Counted from the stretch's first letter, positions 32,334 to 41,427 are shown. The stretch: 64,000 nt of DNA from CAZMGB01 sp964565775 (GCA_964565775.1 CAZMGB010000008.1:79673-143672), one strand, 5' to 3'. Translations and numbers: made by a program. The notes: a model not told the origin generated them from the sequence alone.

Positions 32334-33218
32334 CTAGTCAATGATCTTGCTTATGGGGGATTCCACAATGCCCCGCGCTCCCGCGTCCTTCAGCCTGGGG
32401 ACGATCTCACGCACCAAGCTCTCATCGACGATAGTATTGACGGCTACCCATGCCTTGTCCGACAGGGAGGAGACAGTGGGCTTCTCGAGGGCGGGGAGGA
32501 TGGCGACGACCTTTTCGAGGTCCACCACCTTGACGTTCATCATCAATGCGACCTTTCCCTCGGCGGCCATGGCGCCCTGAAGCATTAGGGCAACGTCCTC
32601 GATCTTGCGCCGGCGCCACGAGTCGGCCCAGGCCTCCTTGCTCGCGATGAGGCGAGGTGTGCTCTCCATGACCGTCTCCAGGACGCGCAGGTTGTTGGCG
32701 GCCAGGGAGCTGCCCGTCTCCGTGAGCTCGACGATGGCGTCAGCGAGGGCGGGCGGCTTGGCCTCGGTAGCGCCCCAGGAGAACTCGATGCGGGCCTTGA
32801 CGCCGCGGCGCTCGAAGAAATCGGTGGTCACATTCACGACCTCTGTGGCGATGCGCTTCCCCTCCAGGTCCTGCACCTTCTCGACAGGTGAATCCTGGGG
32901 TACGGCCAGGACCCAGCGTACCGGCTGTCGCGTCTCCTTGGCGAACACCAACTCGGCCACCTCGACCACGTCCGCCCCGTTCTCCCGCACCCAGTCGTGG
33001 CCCGTAAGGCCGGCATCCATGACCCCATTCTCCACATAGCGGGGGATCTCCTGAGCCCGCACGAGGATGCATTCGATCTCGGGGTCATCGACGGACGGAT
33101 AGTAAGAACGGCGGCCGAAGGAAAGATTGTACCCGGCCTTTCTCAGCAGCTCTACTGCTGCCTCTTGCAGGCTGCCGGCTGGCACAGCCAGACGCAGGAC
33201 TCTTGCGCTCATTCCCAA
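32334..33218 (-). CDS. hisG: ATP phosphoribosyltransferase, long form
   Basis: 294 residues; an ATG at 33212 is the alternative start. First committed step of histidine synthesis. Catalytic core: RLAVPAGSLQEAAVELL, VMDAGLTGHDWV and KRIATEVVNVTTDFF, and the PRPP loop is read as ADAIVELTETGSSLAANNLR. The extra C-terminal ~75 residues (KVALMMNVKVVDLEKVVAILPALEKP) are the ACT-like domain of long HisG, which allows histidine feedback. No HisZ needed. Confidence 0.94.
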   Translation of the reverse strand: MGMSARVLRLAVPAGSLQEAAVELLRKAGYNLSFGRRSYYPSVDDPEIECILVRAQEIPRYVENGVMDAGLTGHDWVRENGADVVEVAELVFAKETRQPVRWVLAVPQDSPVEKVQDLEGKRIATEVVNVTTDFFERRGVKARIEFSWGATEAKPPALADAIVELTETGSSLAANNLRVLETVMESTPRLIASKEAWADSWRRRKIEDVALMLQGAMAAEGKVALMMNVKVVDLEKVVAILPALEKPTVSSLSDKAWVAVNTIVDESLVREIVPRLKDAGARGIVESPISKIID

Positions 33219-33247
33219 TCACCCGTGCGAGGCGAACAAGTGTCCCT

Positions 33248-33276
33248 ATGGTACAATACCCCGCTCCCTGCTTCAA
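33248..33276 (-). promoter_or_regulatory. Probable hisG promoter
   Basis: Minus strand: TTGAAG (33276-33271), 17-bp spacer, TACCAT (33253-33248). It leaves a 5' leader of about 25 nt before hisG. Confidence 0.5.
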
Positions 33277-33330
33277 TCCGCGCATCTTCGAGCCGACGGC
33301 CCGAACCTGGGAGGCCCCCAAGAAACAGAG

Positions 33331-33336
33331 TATAAT
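33331..33336 (+). promoter_or_regulatory. -10 box for the NfeD-stomatin operon
   Basis: TATAAT 27 bp before the ATG at 33363, with GGAGG (ribosome site) between. No convincing -35 box is seen 16-18 bp upstream. Confidence 0.4.
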
Positions 33337-33362
33337 GGCCGCGGAGGGAGCAGGCAGCCAAC

Positions 33363-34718
33363 ATGTGGGGACGGATCCAGAAGGCACGGGCGCACTTGCG
33401 CCCGCTCTTGTTCCTGGGGCTGCTCGTGCCCCTGGTTCTGACGGCCGTGGCCTGCGGCCGCTCGATCGACGAAAAGAACGCCGTCCACGTCCTGACCGCC
33501 GACGGCACCGTCGACCCCGTCATGTCGCGCTACATTGACCGGGGAATCGATGCCGCCGAAGACGCCGACGCCGTCGCGGTTGTCATCCGCCTCGATACGC
33601 CCGGGGGCCTCGACAGCTCGATGCGCGACATCGTCCAGCGCATAGAGTCGTCTAAAGTGCCGGTCATCGTCTACGTCTCGCCTGCCGGGGCGCGCGCCGC
33701 CTCGGCGGGCACGTTCATCACCATGGCGGGCCACGTTGCGGCGATGTCCCCTAACACGGCCATCGGCGCCGCCCACCCGGTTGGAAGCGGCGGCGAGGAC
33801 ATACAGGGCACCCTCGGCGACAAGGTGACGAACGACGCCGTAGCCTACATCAAGGGCATCGCCAAGCTAAGGAACCGCAACGAGCAATGGGCCGAGGACG
33901 CCGTCCGTAAGAGCGTCTCCGTCGACCAGGACGAGGCCGTCGCACTCAACGTCGTCGACCTCGTCGCGCCTGACCTGGACAGCCTGCTGGCCCAGGTCGA
34001 CGGCCGACAGGTGGAGCTGCCGACAGGCACGGTGACGCTTCGGACCGCGAACGCGCCCGTCGTGAAGAACGACATGACCCTCATAGAGGACTTCCTTTCG
34101 CTCATAAGCGATCCCAACATCGCCTTCATATTGCTGAGCTTGGGGCTCACCGCCCTGGCCTTCGAATTCCTGAACCCCGGCACGTACCTGCCGGGCGTCT
34201 TCGGCGCCATCGCCCTCCTGCTCGCCTTCTTTTCCCTCGGCACGCTGCCTATCAACTGGGCGGGTGTGCTCCTCATCGTGCTGGCGTTCGTCCTCTTCTT
34301 CGGGGAGCTGCTGGTGACAGGGTTTGGTGTCCTGGGTGTCGGAGCGGTGATATCCTTGATCCTGGGTGGCCTGCTGCTGACCAGCACCAGCAACCCCGAT
34401 TTCCAGGTCTCGCGATGGCTGATCTACGGCCTCGCGGGCATCATCGGCGTTTGGTTCCTGATGGTGGTCAACGCCATCCTGCGCAGTCGTCGCCTGCCGG
34501 CGGTGACGGGCGCGCAGGCCCTCGTCGGGCGCAGCGCCATCGCCCGGTCGGCGCTCGACCCTGATGGCATCGTCTTCCTCGAGGGTGAGCGCTGGCGTGC
34601 CACCTCGGAGGGCGAGCCGGTGCGGGAGGGTGAGCGCGTCACGATAGTGGACGTGAAGGGCCTCAGATTGAGAGTACGCAAGTCGGCCGCTGAAGAAGCG
34701 CCCGAACAGGGAGGATAG
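33363..34718 (+). CDS. NfeD-family membrane-bound serine protease
   Basis: 451 residues. N-terminal export signal with lipobox-like LTAVACG (Cys ~33). ClpP-type domain: AVVIRLDTPGGLDSSM, nucleophile Ser in AGARAASAGTFITMAGH and the probable base Lys in the RNEQWAEDAVRKSVS helix. About four to five hydrophobic segments follow (IAFILLSLGLTALAFEFL onward). The C-terminal OB-like NfeD domain starts around ALVGRSAIARSAL. Long-form NfeD proteases cleave stomatin tails. Stomatin gene follows after 2 bp. Confidence 0.93.
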   Translation: MWGRIQKARAHLRPLLFLGLLVPLVLTAVACGRSIDEKNAVHVLTADGTVDPVMSRYIDRGIDAAEDADAVAVVIRLDTPGGLDSSMRDIVQRIESSKVPVIVYVSPAGARAASAGTFITMAGHVAAMSPNTAIGAAHPVGSGGEDIQGTLGDKVTNDAVAYIKGIAKLRNRNEQWAEDAVRKSVSVDQDEAVALNVVDLVAPDLDSLLAQVDGRQVELPTGTVTLRTANAPVVKNDMTLIEDFLSLISDPNIAFILLSLGLTALAFEFLNPGTYLPGVFGAIALLLAFFSLGTLPINWAGVLLIVLAFVLFFGELLVTGFGVLGVGAVISLILGGLLLTSTSNPDFQVSRWLIYGLAGIIGVWFLMVVNAILRSRRLPAVTGAQALVGRSAIARSALDPDGIVFLEGERWRATSEGEPVREGERVTIVDVKGLRLRVRKSAAEEAPEQGG

Positions 34719-34720
34719 CC

Positions 34721-35599
34721 ATGGAACGGTTCGTCAGGATACTGCTCATAGCGTTCGGCTTCTTTCTGCTCATACCGCCCTGGGGGTTCTTCGTCTATCC
34801 CTACGCCGTCCGCATCGTCCAGGAGTACGAACGCGGCGTCATCTTCCGCCTGGGCCGTCTCGTGGGCGCGCGCGGGCCGGGGCTCTTCTTCATCATCCCC
34901 GTCGTCGAGAGAATGGTGAAGGTAGACCTGCGCGTCGTCACCATGGACGTCCCAAGCCAGGAGGCGATCACGAGAGACAACGTGACGGTGAAGGTCAACG
35001 CCGTCATCTACTTCCGCGTCATGAATCCGGAGGACGCGGTGGTGAAAGTGCTGGATCACTTCCGGGCCACTTCCCAGATCGCGCAGACGACGCTACGCAG
35101 CGTCATGGGACAGTCAGACCTGGACGAGCTGCTGGCTCAGCGCGAGCAGGTCAACCAGAAGCTTCAGACGATCATAGACGAGCAGACGGAGCCCTGGGGT
35201 GTGAAGGTATCGGTGGTAGAGGTGAAAGACGTCGAGCTGCCCCAGACAATGCAGCGGGCGATGGCGCGCCAGGCCGAGGCCGAGCGCGAGCGGCGCGCCA
35301 AGATCATCAACGCCGACGGCGAGTACCAGGCTGCTGAGCGGCTGGCCCAGGCGGGCGAGGTCATGGCGCGCACGCCCACTACGATGCAGCTCCGCTTCCT
35401 CCAGACCCTGGTCGAGGTCTCCTCGGAGCGGAATAGCACCATCGTCTTTCCCGTGCCCATCGACATCATCCGGGCGTTCATGGACCAGTCCGGCGCCCTG
35501 GCCAAGCTGGTCGCAAGCGGCGGCCAGGCCCCCTCCGCGGCTTCGAGCCCGGAGAGCACGGGCGGCGGCGAAAGCAGCGAACAGGGGACGTCAGGTTAG
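34721..35599 (+). CDS. Stomatin/slipin (SPFH) family protein
   Basis: 292 residues. One N-terminal membrane segment (ILLIAFGFFLLIPPWGFFV), then the SPFH domain: VQEYERGVIFRLGRLVGARGPGLFFIIPVVE and TRDNVTVKVNAVIYFRV. A coiled coil (AMARQAEAERERRAKIINADGEYQAAERL) and a disordered Ser/Gly tail follow. Organises membrane microdomains and partners with the NfeD protease immediately upstream. Confidence 0.95.
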   Translation: MERFVRILLIAFGFFLLIPPWGFFVYPYAVRIVQEYERGVIFRLGRLVGARGPGLFFIIPVVERMVKVDLRVVTMDVPSQEAITRDNVTVKVNAVIYFRVMNPEDAVVKVLDHFRATSQIAQTTLRSVMGQSDLDELLAQREQVNQKLQTIIDEQTEPWGVKVSVVEVKDVELPQTMQRAMARQAEAERERRAKIINADGEYQAAERLAQAGEVMARTPTTMQLRFLQTLVEVSSERNSTIVFPVPIDIIRAFMDQSGALAKLVASGGQAPSAASSPESTGGGESSEQGTSG

Positions 35600-35643
35600 A
35601 GCGGGTAGATATCGCGCGCAGCTCGGTCTTCCGCCGGGGGCGG

Positions 35644-36924
35644 CTAGAACTTGAAGTTGACGAACTTGCCGCCTTCGACCCGGCACATCGTCAGGCCGAC
35701 GGACGCGCCCGAACCGACGCGGTCACCGTTCTCGTCGAAGGCGATGGCGCCGGAGATACCGGCCAGCAGCTTCGGCTTGCTGACGGCCTCGCGCAGCTCC
35801 ATCGGGTCAATCCTGAGCGAGCCGTCTTCCTGCTGCACCGCGACTTCCGCCAGGGCGTCGAGCAGGATCGTCACCGCATCGGCGTACTGGGCCGGGAAGG
35901 CCGTCGTCGGCGGGTGGCCGATGATCTCGACGTAGTCGGCCACGAGCTCTTCCGGTAGATCGAGCGAGCATCCGGCGAAGAGAGCGCCTTCCGCCTGCTC
36001 GCCGAGGGGCTCGATGAAGTCCCCTTCCGAGGCGACGCCGTCGTCAGAGATGAACGGACCGCTGTAGCCGGCGTCGCGCAACTGCCTGTAGAGCAGCGCC
36101 CCTTCCGGGTTGAACCCCTCGAAGATCACCGCGTCCGGGTTGTCGGCGGCGATCTGGCCGGCCAGGCCGCTGAAGTCGACCTCACCCCGCTCGATGCTGG
36201 CGCGGGTCACGGTTCGGTCCATCGCTTCCAGGGCGTTCTGAGCCGCATCCGCCAGGTCAGCGCCATAGGCCTCGCTGTCGTCGATGACGTAGGCCGTCAA
36301 CGCCTCCAACTGGCCGATGACGTAGCGGGCCTGGAGCCTGCCCTCGTCGGCGTTGCGGTAGGCGGTTCGGAAGAAGAACTTGGGCTGCGGCTGGCCGAGG
36401 GTCAGGTCAGTTCGAGTCGTTGAGCCTGAGATCATGACGATGCCAGCCTGCGCGTAGTCTGGGATGACCGCCTCCGCGCCGGCGCTGCACAGCGGGCCGA
36501 TGATTCCGATCAGGCCGGGCATTTGCCTGTGTCCGCCCTCTCCCCGCAGCAGGTGCCCGGCGGCCATAGCCGTGACGTCAGACCTGGAACACCCATCATC
36601 CTCGGCGTGAACCTCCATGTCGTGGCCGCCGATCTGATCGCCGTTCTCTCGCTTCCAGCGCACAACGCCCACCACGGTGGCGTCGCGCGAGTCGAGACCA
36701 AGGCGCTCGTCGGGCCCGCTCAGCGCCACCGACATACCGATCGTGATCGGCACGTCGGGGGGAATGACGATGGGCGTTTGGGGGCTCCTCTCGATCGGCT
36801 CGCCGACCGCAACCTCCCTTTCCTCGCTCCCGCCGCAGGCCGCGGCGAAGAGCGCCAGTGCAGCGATCAAGATCAGTGCGAGCGCAACAGCCCGCAGTCT
36901 GGGGCGTCGGGGTGCTGAGAGCAT
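35644..36924 (-). CDS. Branched-chain amino acid ABC transporter substrate-binding lipoprotein
   Basis: 426 residues from the ATG at 36924, which has GGAGG upstream; a frame extending to 37053 lacks a site. Signal peptide with lipobox ALFAAACGG (Cys ~28). Type I periplasmic-binding fold (LivK/peripla_BP_6): ITIGMSVALSGPDERLGLDSRD, LIGIIGPLCSAGAEAVIPDYAQAG and SAFVIDD-like AYVIDDSEAYGADLADAAQ. No permease or ATPase gene is adjacent, so it may serve a transporter elsewhere or a receptor. Confidence 0.9.
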   Translation of the reverse strand: MLSAPRRPRLRAVALALILIAALALFAAACGGSEEREVAVGEPIERSPQTPIVIPPDVPITIGMSVALSGPDERLGLDSRDATVVGVVRWKRENGDQIGGHDMEVHAEDDGCSRSDVTAMAAGHLLRGEGGHRQMPGLIGIIGPLCSAGAEAVIPDYAQAGIVMISGSTTRTDLTLGQPQPKFFFRTAYRNADEGRLQARYVIGQLEALTAYVIDDSEAYGADLADAAQNALEAMDRTVTRASIERGEVDFSGLAGQIAADNPDAVIFEGFNPEGALLYRQLRDAGYSGPFISDDGVASEGDFIEPLGEQAEGALFAGCSLDLPEELVADYVEIIGHPPTTAFPAQYADAVTILLDALAEVAVQQEDGSLRIDPMELREAVSKPKLLAGISGAIAFDENGDRVGSGASVGLTMCRVEGGKFVNFKF

Positions 36925-36954
36925 AGACGACCTCCGTCCAGGGAGCGGCACCCG

Positions 36955-36983
36955 TTGACTTGCTCGCCAGTATAGCCTATAAA
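36955..36983 (+). promoter_or_regulatory. Promoter of the MMPL transporter gene
   Basis: TTGACT (36955-36960), 17-bp spacer, TATAAA (36978-36983). Transcription would begin near 36990, which excludes the upstream TTG at 36960 as a start codon. Confidence 0.75.
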
Positions 36984-37028
36984 CGGGCCAACACCGCAAG
37001 GGGCCTTTTCTTGTCGGGACAGGATGCC

Positions 37029-39332
37029 GTGACCGCAAGCGAGCCTGCCGCATCAGCCTCCTTCACGGCGCGGATGGCCATCTGGAGCGCCCGCCACCGG
37101 AAGGCGGTGCTCGCAGTCTGGCTGCTCATCGTCGTCGCCGGCCTGGGCGCGTGCTCCGCAGTCAAAGCCAACACTGACATCAAGGTGGAGGCGCCGGGGG
37201 AGTCGGGCAAGGCTTTTGAGCTGTACAAAGAGCGGTTCGGAGTGAAGGAAAGTACCGCCCAGGAGATTCTCGTCTTCTCACACCCGAGCCTGAGCGTGGA
37301 CGACCCGGCGTACAAAGAGACAGTCAACGGGCTCCTTGAGGACCTCAAGGGCCTGGTGGTGGGGGAGACGAGCGTCGTTGACGGCACAACCGTCGTGTCG
37401 GACACGAGTATCGTCGCCGACACCACCAGCCACTATGACATCGGCTTGCCGAGAGAGCTGTCGCCTTTCGTGGCGCAGAACGGGACCGGCGGTGACGTTA
37501 CGTTTGCCTTTGTCCAGATGGAGGGCGAACTCAAGCAGGCGGTTGACCACATCGATCCCGTTATCGCCACCGTCGCCCAAGCGGAGTCAGAGTCCGACGG
37601 GTTTCAGATCCTGATCGGAGGCGACGCTTCGATCAACAAACAGGTATCAGACCTTGTGATGGAGGACTTCGGTCGCGCCCTGTTCTTGAACCTGCCGGTT
37701 ACCTTCGTCATCCTCATCCTGGTATTCGGCGCCCTGGTAGCGGCCCTGGTCCCGCTGGCCCTCGGCTTCGCCGCAATAATCACCGCGAACGGCATCCTGG
37801 CCATCGTCAGCCAGCCATACGCCCTGTTCGAGGGGTACACCGAGATGGTGCTCCTCATGGGCCTGGCCACGGGCATCGACTACGCCCTGTTCATGATCAC
37901 GCGCTACCGGCGGGAGCGGAGAGCCGGGCGCTCCAAGGAAGAGGCGCTCCAGGTGGCCAGCGGCACCTCGGGCAAGGCCGTCGTCTTCGCCGGCGTCGCC
38001 GTGGTGCTGGCTATCGGCGGTATGTTCGTGGTGCCCTTCATAGTCTTTCAGAGCATGGCCCTGGCCGCCATCATTGTCGTCGCACTTGCGGTCGTCATCT
38101 CCGTGACCCTCCTGCCGGCGCTGCTGGCGATGCTGGGCGACAGCATCGACAGGCTGCGCGTGCCGTTCCTGGGTCGTGACAGCGGGGAAGGAGATGGAAT
38201 CTGGGGCGTCATCACCGACCAGGTGCTGGCGCGGCCGGCCGTTCTCGGCGCAGTCACCGTCGTCGGCCTTCTGGTGGTGGCGTCGCCCGTATTCGCCTTC
38301 AACCTCGGCTTCAACGGCGCAAAGAGCTACTCAGACGACGTGAAGGCCAAGAAGGCGGTGGTAGCCCTGGAAGACAACTTCACCATCGGTCTCCTCCAGC
38401 CGGCCATCGTTGTGGTCGACGCCGGAGAGAAGAAGAACGTCTTCGCGGAGGATATCCAGCAACCGGCGAACGAACTGGTGCGGCTGGTCGATCAGGAAAG
38501 CGCAACCGCCGACAGTCCCGATAACCCGTACGGGGTCATAGCCCAGGAGCCTGAGATCGACAGCGCCGGCGACACGGAGCTGATCTTCGTCCCCGTCAAC
38601 GCCGACGTCGGCGAGGACAGGGCGATAGGCGCGGTGAACCACCTCCGGGACGACCTGATCCCGGCGACGTTCGGGAACGGCCCGGCCGACGCCCTGGTGA
38701 CCGGCCAGACGGCCTTCAACATCGACTTCAGGGATATGATCTATTTCCGGACGCCTTTCGTGTTCGCCTTCGTGCTGGGACTCGCCTTCCTCATCCTCCT
38801 GGTCATGTTCCGGTCGATCGTGATCCCGCTAAAGGCCATCATCCTCAACCTTCTCTCGGTGGGCGCCGCCTACGGCGTGCTGGTGCTCGTCTTCCAGGAG
38901 GGCTGGCCCCCCGGCATAGAGGATGTCCTCGGCTTCCAGGCCACAGGCATCATTGAATCGTGGCTGCCCCTCTTCCTCTTCGCCATCCTGTTCGGCCTCT
39001 CGATGGACTACCATATGTTCATCCTCAGCCGGGTCAAGGAGCTCCACGAGAAGGGAACGAGCAACGAGGAGGCCGTCTCCAGAGGCATCAAGGCGACCGC
39101 CGGGACGATCACCAGCGCGGCGGCGATCATGGTGGCGGTGTTCACCATATTCGCTTTCACACGCAACATCGGCCTCAAGCAATTCGGCGTGGGGCTGGGC
39201 GTCGCCGTCCTCGTCGACGCCACCGTCATTCGCTCGATCCTCCTGCCAGCCAGCATGAAGCTCCTCGGCGACTGGAACTGGTACCTGCCATCCTGGCTGG
39301 AATGGATCCCCAGGATCCAGATGGCGGAGTGA
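37029..39332 (+). CDS. MMPL-family (RND) transporter
   Basis: 767 residues from the GTG at 37029, chosen for its AGGA site and the promoter position. MMPL architecture: TM1 (AVLAVWLLIVVAGLGA), a first soluble loop to ~220, six TM helices including MVLLMGLATGIDYALFMITRYRRERRAG with the conserved proton-relay Asp-Tyr, a second loop, then TMs with FAILFGLSMDYHMFILSRVKE. Exports lipids or small molecules by proton motive force. The substrate is unknown. No TetR neighbour. Confidence 0.93.
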   Translation: MTASEPAASASFTARMAIWSARHRKAVLAVWLLIVVAGLGACSAVKANTDIKVEAPGESGKAFELYKERFGVKESTAQEILVFSHPSLSVDDPAYKETVNGLLEDLKGLVVGETSVVDGTTVVSDTSIVADTTSHYDIGLPRELSPFVAQNGTGGDVTFAFVQMEGELKQAVDHIDPVIATVAQAESESDGFQILIGGDASINKQVSDLVMEDFGRALFLNLPVTFVILILVFGALVAALVPLALGFAAIITANGILAIVSQPYALFEGYTEMVLLMGLATGIDYALFMITRYRRERRAGRSKEEALQVASGTSGKAVVFAGVAVVLAIGGMFVVPFIVFQSMALAAIIVVALAVVISVTLLPALLAMLGDSIDRLRVPFLGRDSGEGDGIWGVITDQVLARPAVLGAVTVVGLLVVASPVFAFNLGFNGAKSYSDDVKAKKAVVALEDNFTIGLLQPAIVVVDAGEKKNVFAEDIQQPANELVRLVDQESATADSPDNPYGVIAQEPEIDSAGDTELIFVPVNADVGEDRAIGAVNHLRDDLIPATFGNGPADALVTGQTAFNIDFRDMIYFRTPFVFAFVLGLAFLILLVMFRSIVIPLKAIILNLLSVGAAYGVLVLVFQEGWPPGIEDVLGFQATGIIESWLPLFLFAILFGLSMDYHMFILSRVKELHEKGTSNEEAVSRGIKATAGTITSAAAIMVAVFTIFAFTRNIGLKQFGVGLGVAVLVDATVIRSILLPASMKLLGDWNWYLPSWLEWIPRIQMAE

Positions 39333-39482
39333 CGGCTCAGCGCCAGGAGAGCGCACGGCTGGCGGGCTGAGCTCGGACCCCCTTGTCGCTTGCCCGACAA
39401 TCGGCTCGGTACTGGCTCGGGGTCTCATGAGCCCAGGGCCAGGCCAAGCTGAGGGCCCTGATCGAAGCTGCGACGGTGGGGC

Positions 39483-40115
39483 CTAGGAGCGGGCCCTTTG
39501 AACCAGCGACCAGGCAGCCGGCAGGGCCAGGGCCGCCGCTATAAGCTTCACCGAATCTCCCGCTATGAACGGCCATAGCCCGAAGTCCAGCGTCGCGTGC
39601 CAGTCGGCGCCTGGGACGTGGGTGACGTGCATCCACTGGTTCAACCAGATGAGGCCGGGCACGTAGAGGACGGCGTTGCCCAGGAACATGGGAAGCAGGA
39701 TCCAGTTGGAGCGGTCCCATCCGCGTTCGCTGAACCAGCCCACAAGCACGGCGGCAAGGAAGAAGCCGATGATGTAGCCTCCGCTCGGCCCGGCGAAAGT
39801 GGTGTAGTAGCGGGACCAGTCCGCGAAGACCGGCGCTCCCGCTACCCCGGCTGCCATATAGGTGAAGACGGAGACGCCGGCGAGTCGGGCGCCCATGCTG
39901 GCGCCGATGAGAAGAACGGCGAAGGTCTGTCCCGTCAGCGGCACGACGCTGCCGTCCCTGGCGCGGCTGAAAGGAAGGTCCCAACTGATCTGCGAGGCCA
40001 ACGCCAAGAAGACTACCGACCCGATGACAAGCATGGCCTGCCGGAGCAGCGTGCTCCGCGGAAACACCGCCTCGATCAACGTCAGCGGACGGGGAACGGG
40101 AAGAGCCTTCTCCAT
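39483..40115 (-). CDS. bioY: Biotin transporter BioY (S component)
   Basis: 210 residues, about six hydrophobic helices. PLTGQTFAVLLIGASMGARLAGVSVFTYMAAGVAGAPVF is the BioY signature, with GPSGGYIIGFFLAAVLVGW and GNAVLYVPGLIWL. Takes up biotin, alone or with an ECF module. It is downstream of birA on the same strand. A TATAAT on the minus strand (40180-40175) offers a separate start of transcription. Confidence 0.93.
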   Translation of the reverse strand: MEKALPVPRPLTLIEAVFPRSTLLRQAMLVIGSVVFLALASQISWDLPFSRARDGSVVPLTGQTFAVLLIGASMGARLAGVSVFTYMAAGVAGAPVFADWSRYYTTFAGPSGGYIIGFFLAAVLVGWFSERGWDRSNWILLPMFLGNAVLYVPGLIWLNQWMHVTHVPGADWHATLDFGLWPFIAGDSVKLIAAALALPAAWSLVQRARS

Positions 40116-40262
40116 GGTGTCTATCTCCCGCTTTCTCCTGGGCTCAGCAGTCGTCGCCGATAGATTACCAGTAGATTATAGGAACCCCTCTCCGTAAGGG
40201 CCATTGGCCGCGGGATTCGACCGCCGTTGGCGCTACCCCCGACTGATGCCGGCAGCGCGCCT

Positions 40263-41039
40263 CTACCCCTCCAGCGTCACGTCCCCCGCCTCGATGCAGA
40301 CGGTCGAGCCGTCGCCGCGGCGGAGAATCAGGCTGCCGTCGTCGGCGGCGTCCTCCGCCACGCCTTCCTCCACCTGCCCGCCGAAGCTGACCCGGACCCG
40401 ACGGCCCAGCGTGTCCAGGCGCGCCTTCCAGAGGCGATAGGCATCCTCGGCCTCGGGTGGCGCCAGATAGAGCTGCTCCAGTCGCAGCAGGAACGCCGCC
40501 AGTAGCTCCTCCCGCGGGACCAGGCGGCCGGACTCCGCCGCCAGACTGGTGGCGACGTCGCGCAACTCCTCGAACCTGGAGACGTCCAGGTTTACGTTGA
40601 TGCCCGGCCCAACGAGGGCGAACCGCACCTCATCGCCGGCCAGCTCCGACTCGATGAGGATGCCGGCCACCTTCTTTCCCGAGAGCAGGACGTCGTTCGG
40701 CCACTTGACCGTAGCCCGCAGGCCGGTCACCCGCTCGACTGCCTCTGCCACGGCGAGGGGCGTGATCATGCTCAGCCGCCGCAGGCTCTCACGCGACGGT
40801 CGCAGCACGACGGTTAGGTAGAGGTTGGCGCCCGACGGCGAGACCCAGCTCCGGCCAAGCCGGCCCCGCCCAGACGTCTGCTCGTCCGCCAGCACCACGG
40901 TGCCCTCCGGACAGCCGGCATCGGCTTCTCGCCGGGCCAGGTCCATCGTGGAGCCCACGGTCGGCTCGTAGATGAAGCGCCGGCCGATAATCCGAGTGCG
41001 GAGCTGCGCCTGGAAGGCTTCGACGGAAAAGGTGAGCAT
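40263..41039 (-). CDS. birA: Biotin-[acetyl-CoA-carboxylase] ligase
   Basis: 258 residues, class I (no N-terminal DNA-binding domain). Seen: GSTMDLARREADAGCPEGTVV, biotinyl-AMP loop EQTSGRGRLGRSWVSPSGANLYLTVVLRP, VKWPNDVLLSGKKVAGILIE and the C-terminal SH3-like RVRVSFGGQVEEGVAED. Attaches biotin to carboxylases. A leader region with promoter, short ORF, hairpins and intrinsic terminator precedes it. Confidence 0.96.
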   Translation of the reverse strand: MLTFSVEAFQAQLRTRIIGRRFIYEPTVGSTMDLARREADAGCPEGTVVLADEQTSGRGRLGRSWVSPSGANLYLTVVLRPSRESLRRLSMITPLAVAEAVERVTGLRATVKWPNDVLLSGKKVAGILIESELAGDEVRFALVGPGINVNLDVSRFEELRDVATSLAAESGRLVPREELLAAFLLRLEQLYLAPPEAEDAYRLWKARLDTLGRRVRVSFGGQVEEGVAEDAADDGSLILRRGDGSTVCIEAGDVTLEG

Positions 41040-41073
41040 CGTCTCAGGGCTCTACATAGCACAGGGCGGAAAG

Positions 41074-41107
41074 AAGAGCCACCCCGACAGCAGTCGGGGT
41101 GGCTCTT
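41074..41107 (-). terminator. Intrinsic terminator in the birA leader
   Basis: Perfect 15-bp stem (41074-41088 with 41093-41107) and tetraloop. On the minus strand it is followed by CTTCTTTCC. On the plus strand the following bases are not U-rich. It ends about 34 nt before the birA ATG. Confidence 0.75.
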
Positions 41108-41111
41108 GGTT

Positions 41112-41151
41112 GCTAGGCCTTGAGCCTAGCCGGCCCCCGAAGATCGGGGCC
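41112..41151 (-). promoter_or_regulatory. Two leader hairpins upstream of the birA terminator
   Basis: Stems GCTAGGC/GCCTAGC (41112-41130) and GGCCCCCGA/TCGGGGCC (41132-41151). They fall between the short ORF stop and the terminator, where alternative folds would act. Confidence 0.55.
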
Positions 41152-41182
41152 GCGCCTGTTCCCGTTCCTCGGGGCTGCGACC

Positions 41183-41257
41183 CTATGGTGCGCTCGCCCC
41201 AAAGGAGGCGCGGTGTGGGCGGATAGGCCCGAGACCTTTGCAACTGTTACTATCCAT
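41183..41257 (-). CDS. Putative leader peptide (24 aa) upstream of birA
   Basis: ATG at 41257 (or 41263, 26 codons) follows AAAGGAGGTGAT, an unusually long Shine-Dalgarno that pairs with most of the 16S rRNA 3' tail. The peptide is MDSNSCKGLGPIRPHRASFG followed by ASAP. It starts right after a good promoter and ends before two hairpins and a terminator. It has no homologue I know. Likely a regulatory leader ORF; a functional micro-protein is the alternative. Confidence 0.55.
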   Translation of the reverse strand: MDSNSCKGLGPIRPHRASFGASAP

Positions 41258-41284
41258 CCACATCACCTCCTTTCCTAAGGCGCG

Positions 41285-41313
41285 ATGCTAGCACACCGAG
41301 TCTAGGCCGTCAA
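41285..41313 (-). promoter_or_regulatory. Promoter of the birA leader
   Basis: Minus strand: TTGACG (41313-41308), 17-bp spacer, TAGCAT (41290-41285). Start of transcription near 41278, immediately before the strong ribosome site. Confidence 0.75.
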
Positions 41314-41397
41314 GTAGCAGGCATCACGCGAGAAGCGGAAGAAGCCGGAAATGCCCGTCATCTTTCCGCGGTGCGTGCGAAAAGGTTTGCTTCTGCC

Positions 41398-41427
41398 TTG
41401 CAAACCCCGGCAGCCAGGTTCTATAAT
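41398..41427 (+). promoter_or_regulatory. Promoter of the zinc-ribbon operon
   Basis: TTGCAA (41398-41403), 18-bp spacer, TATAAT (41422-41427). This leaves a leader of ~175 nt before 41608 with no recognisable riboswitch. Confidence 0.6.

Noticed and set aside
36960..37028. TTG start for the MMPL transporter
   Set aside because: The TTG lies inside the -35/-10 region, upstream of the predicted transcription start.
41258..41280. Plus-strand similarity to the 3' end of 16S rRNA (ATCACCTCCTTTCCTAAGG)
   Set aside because: No other rRNA sequence is present. It is the complement of a very strong Shine-Dalgarno on the minus strand.
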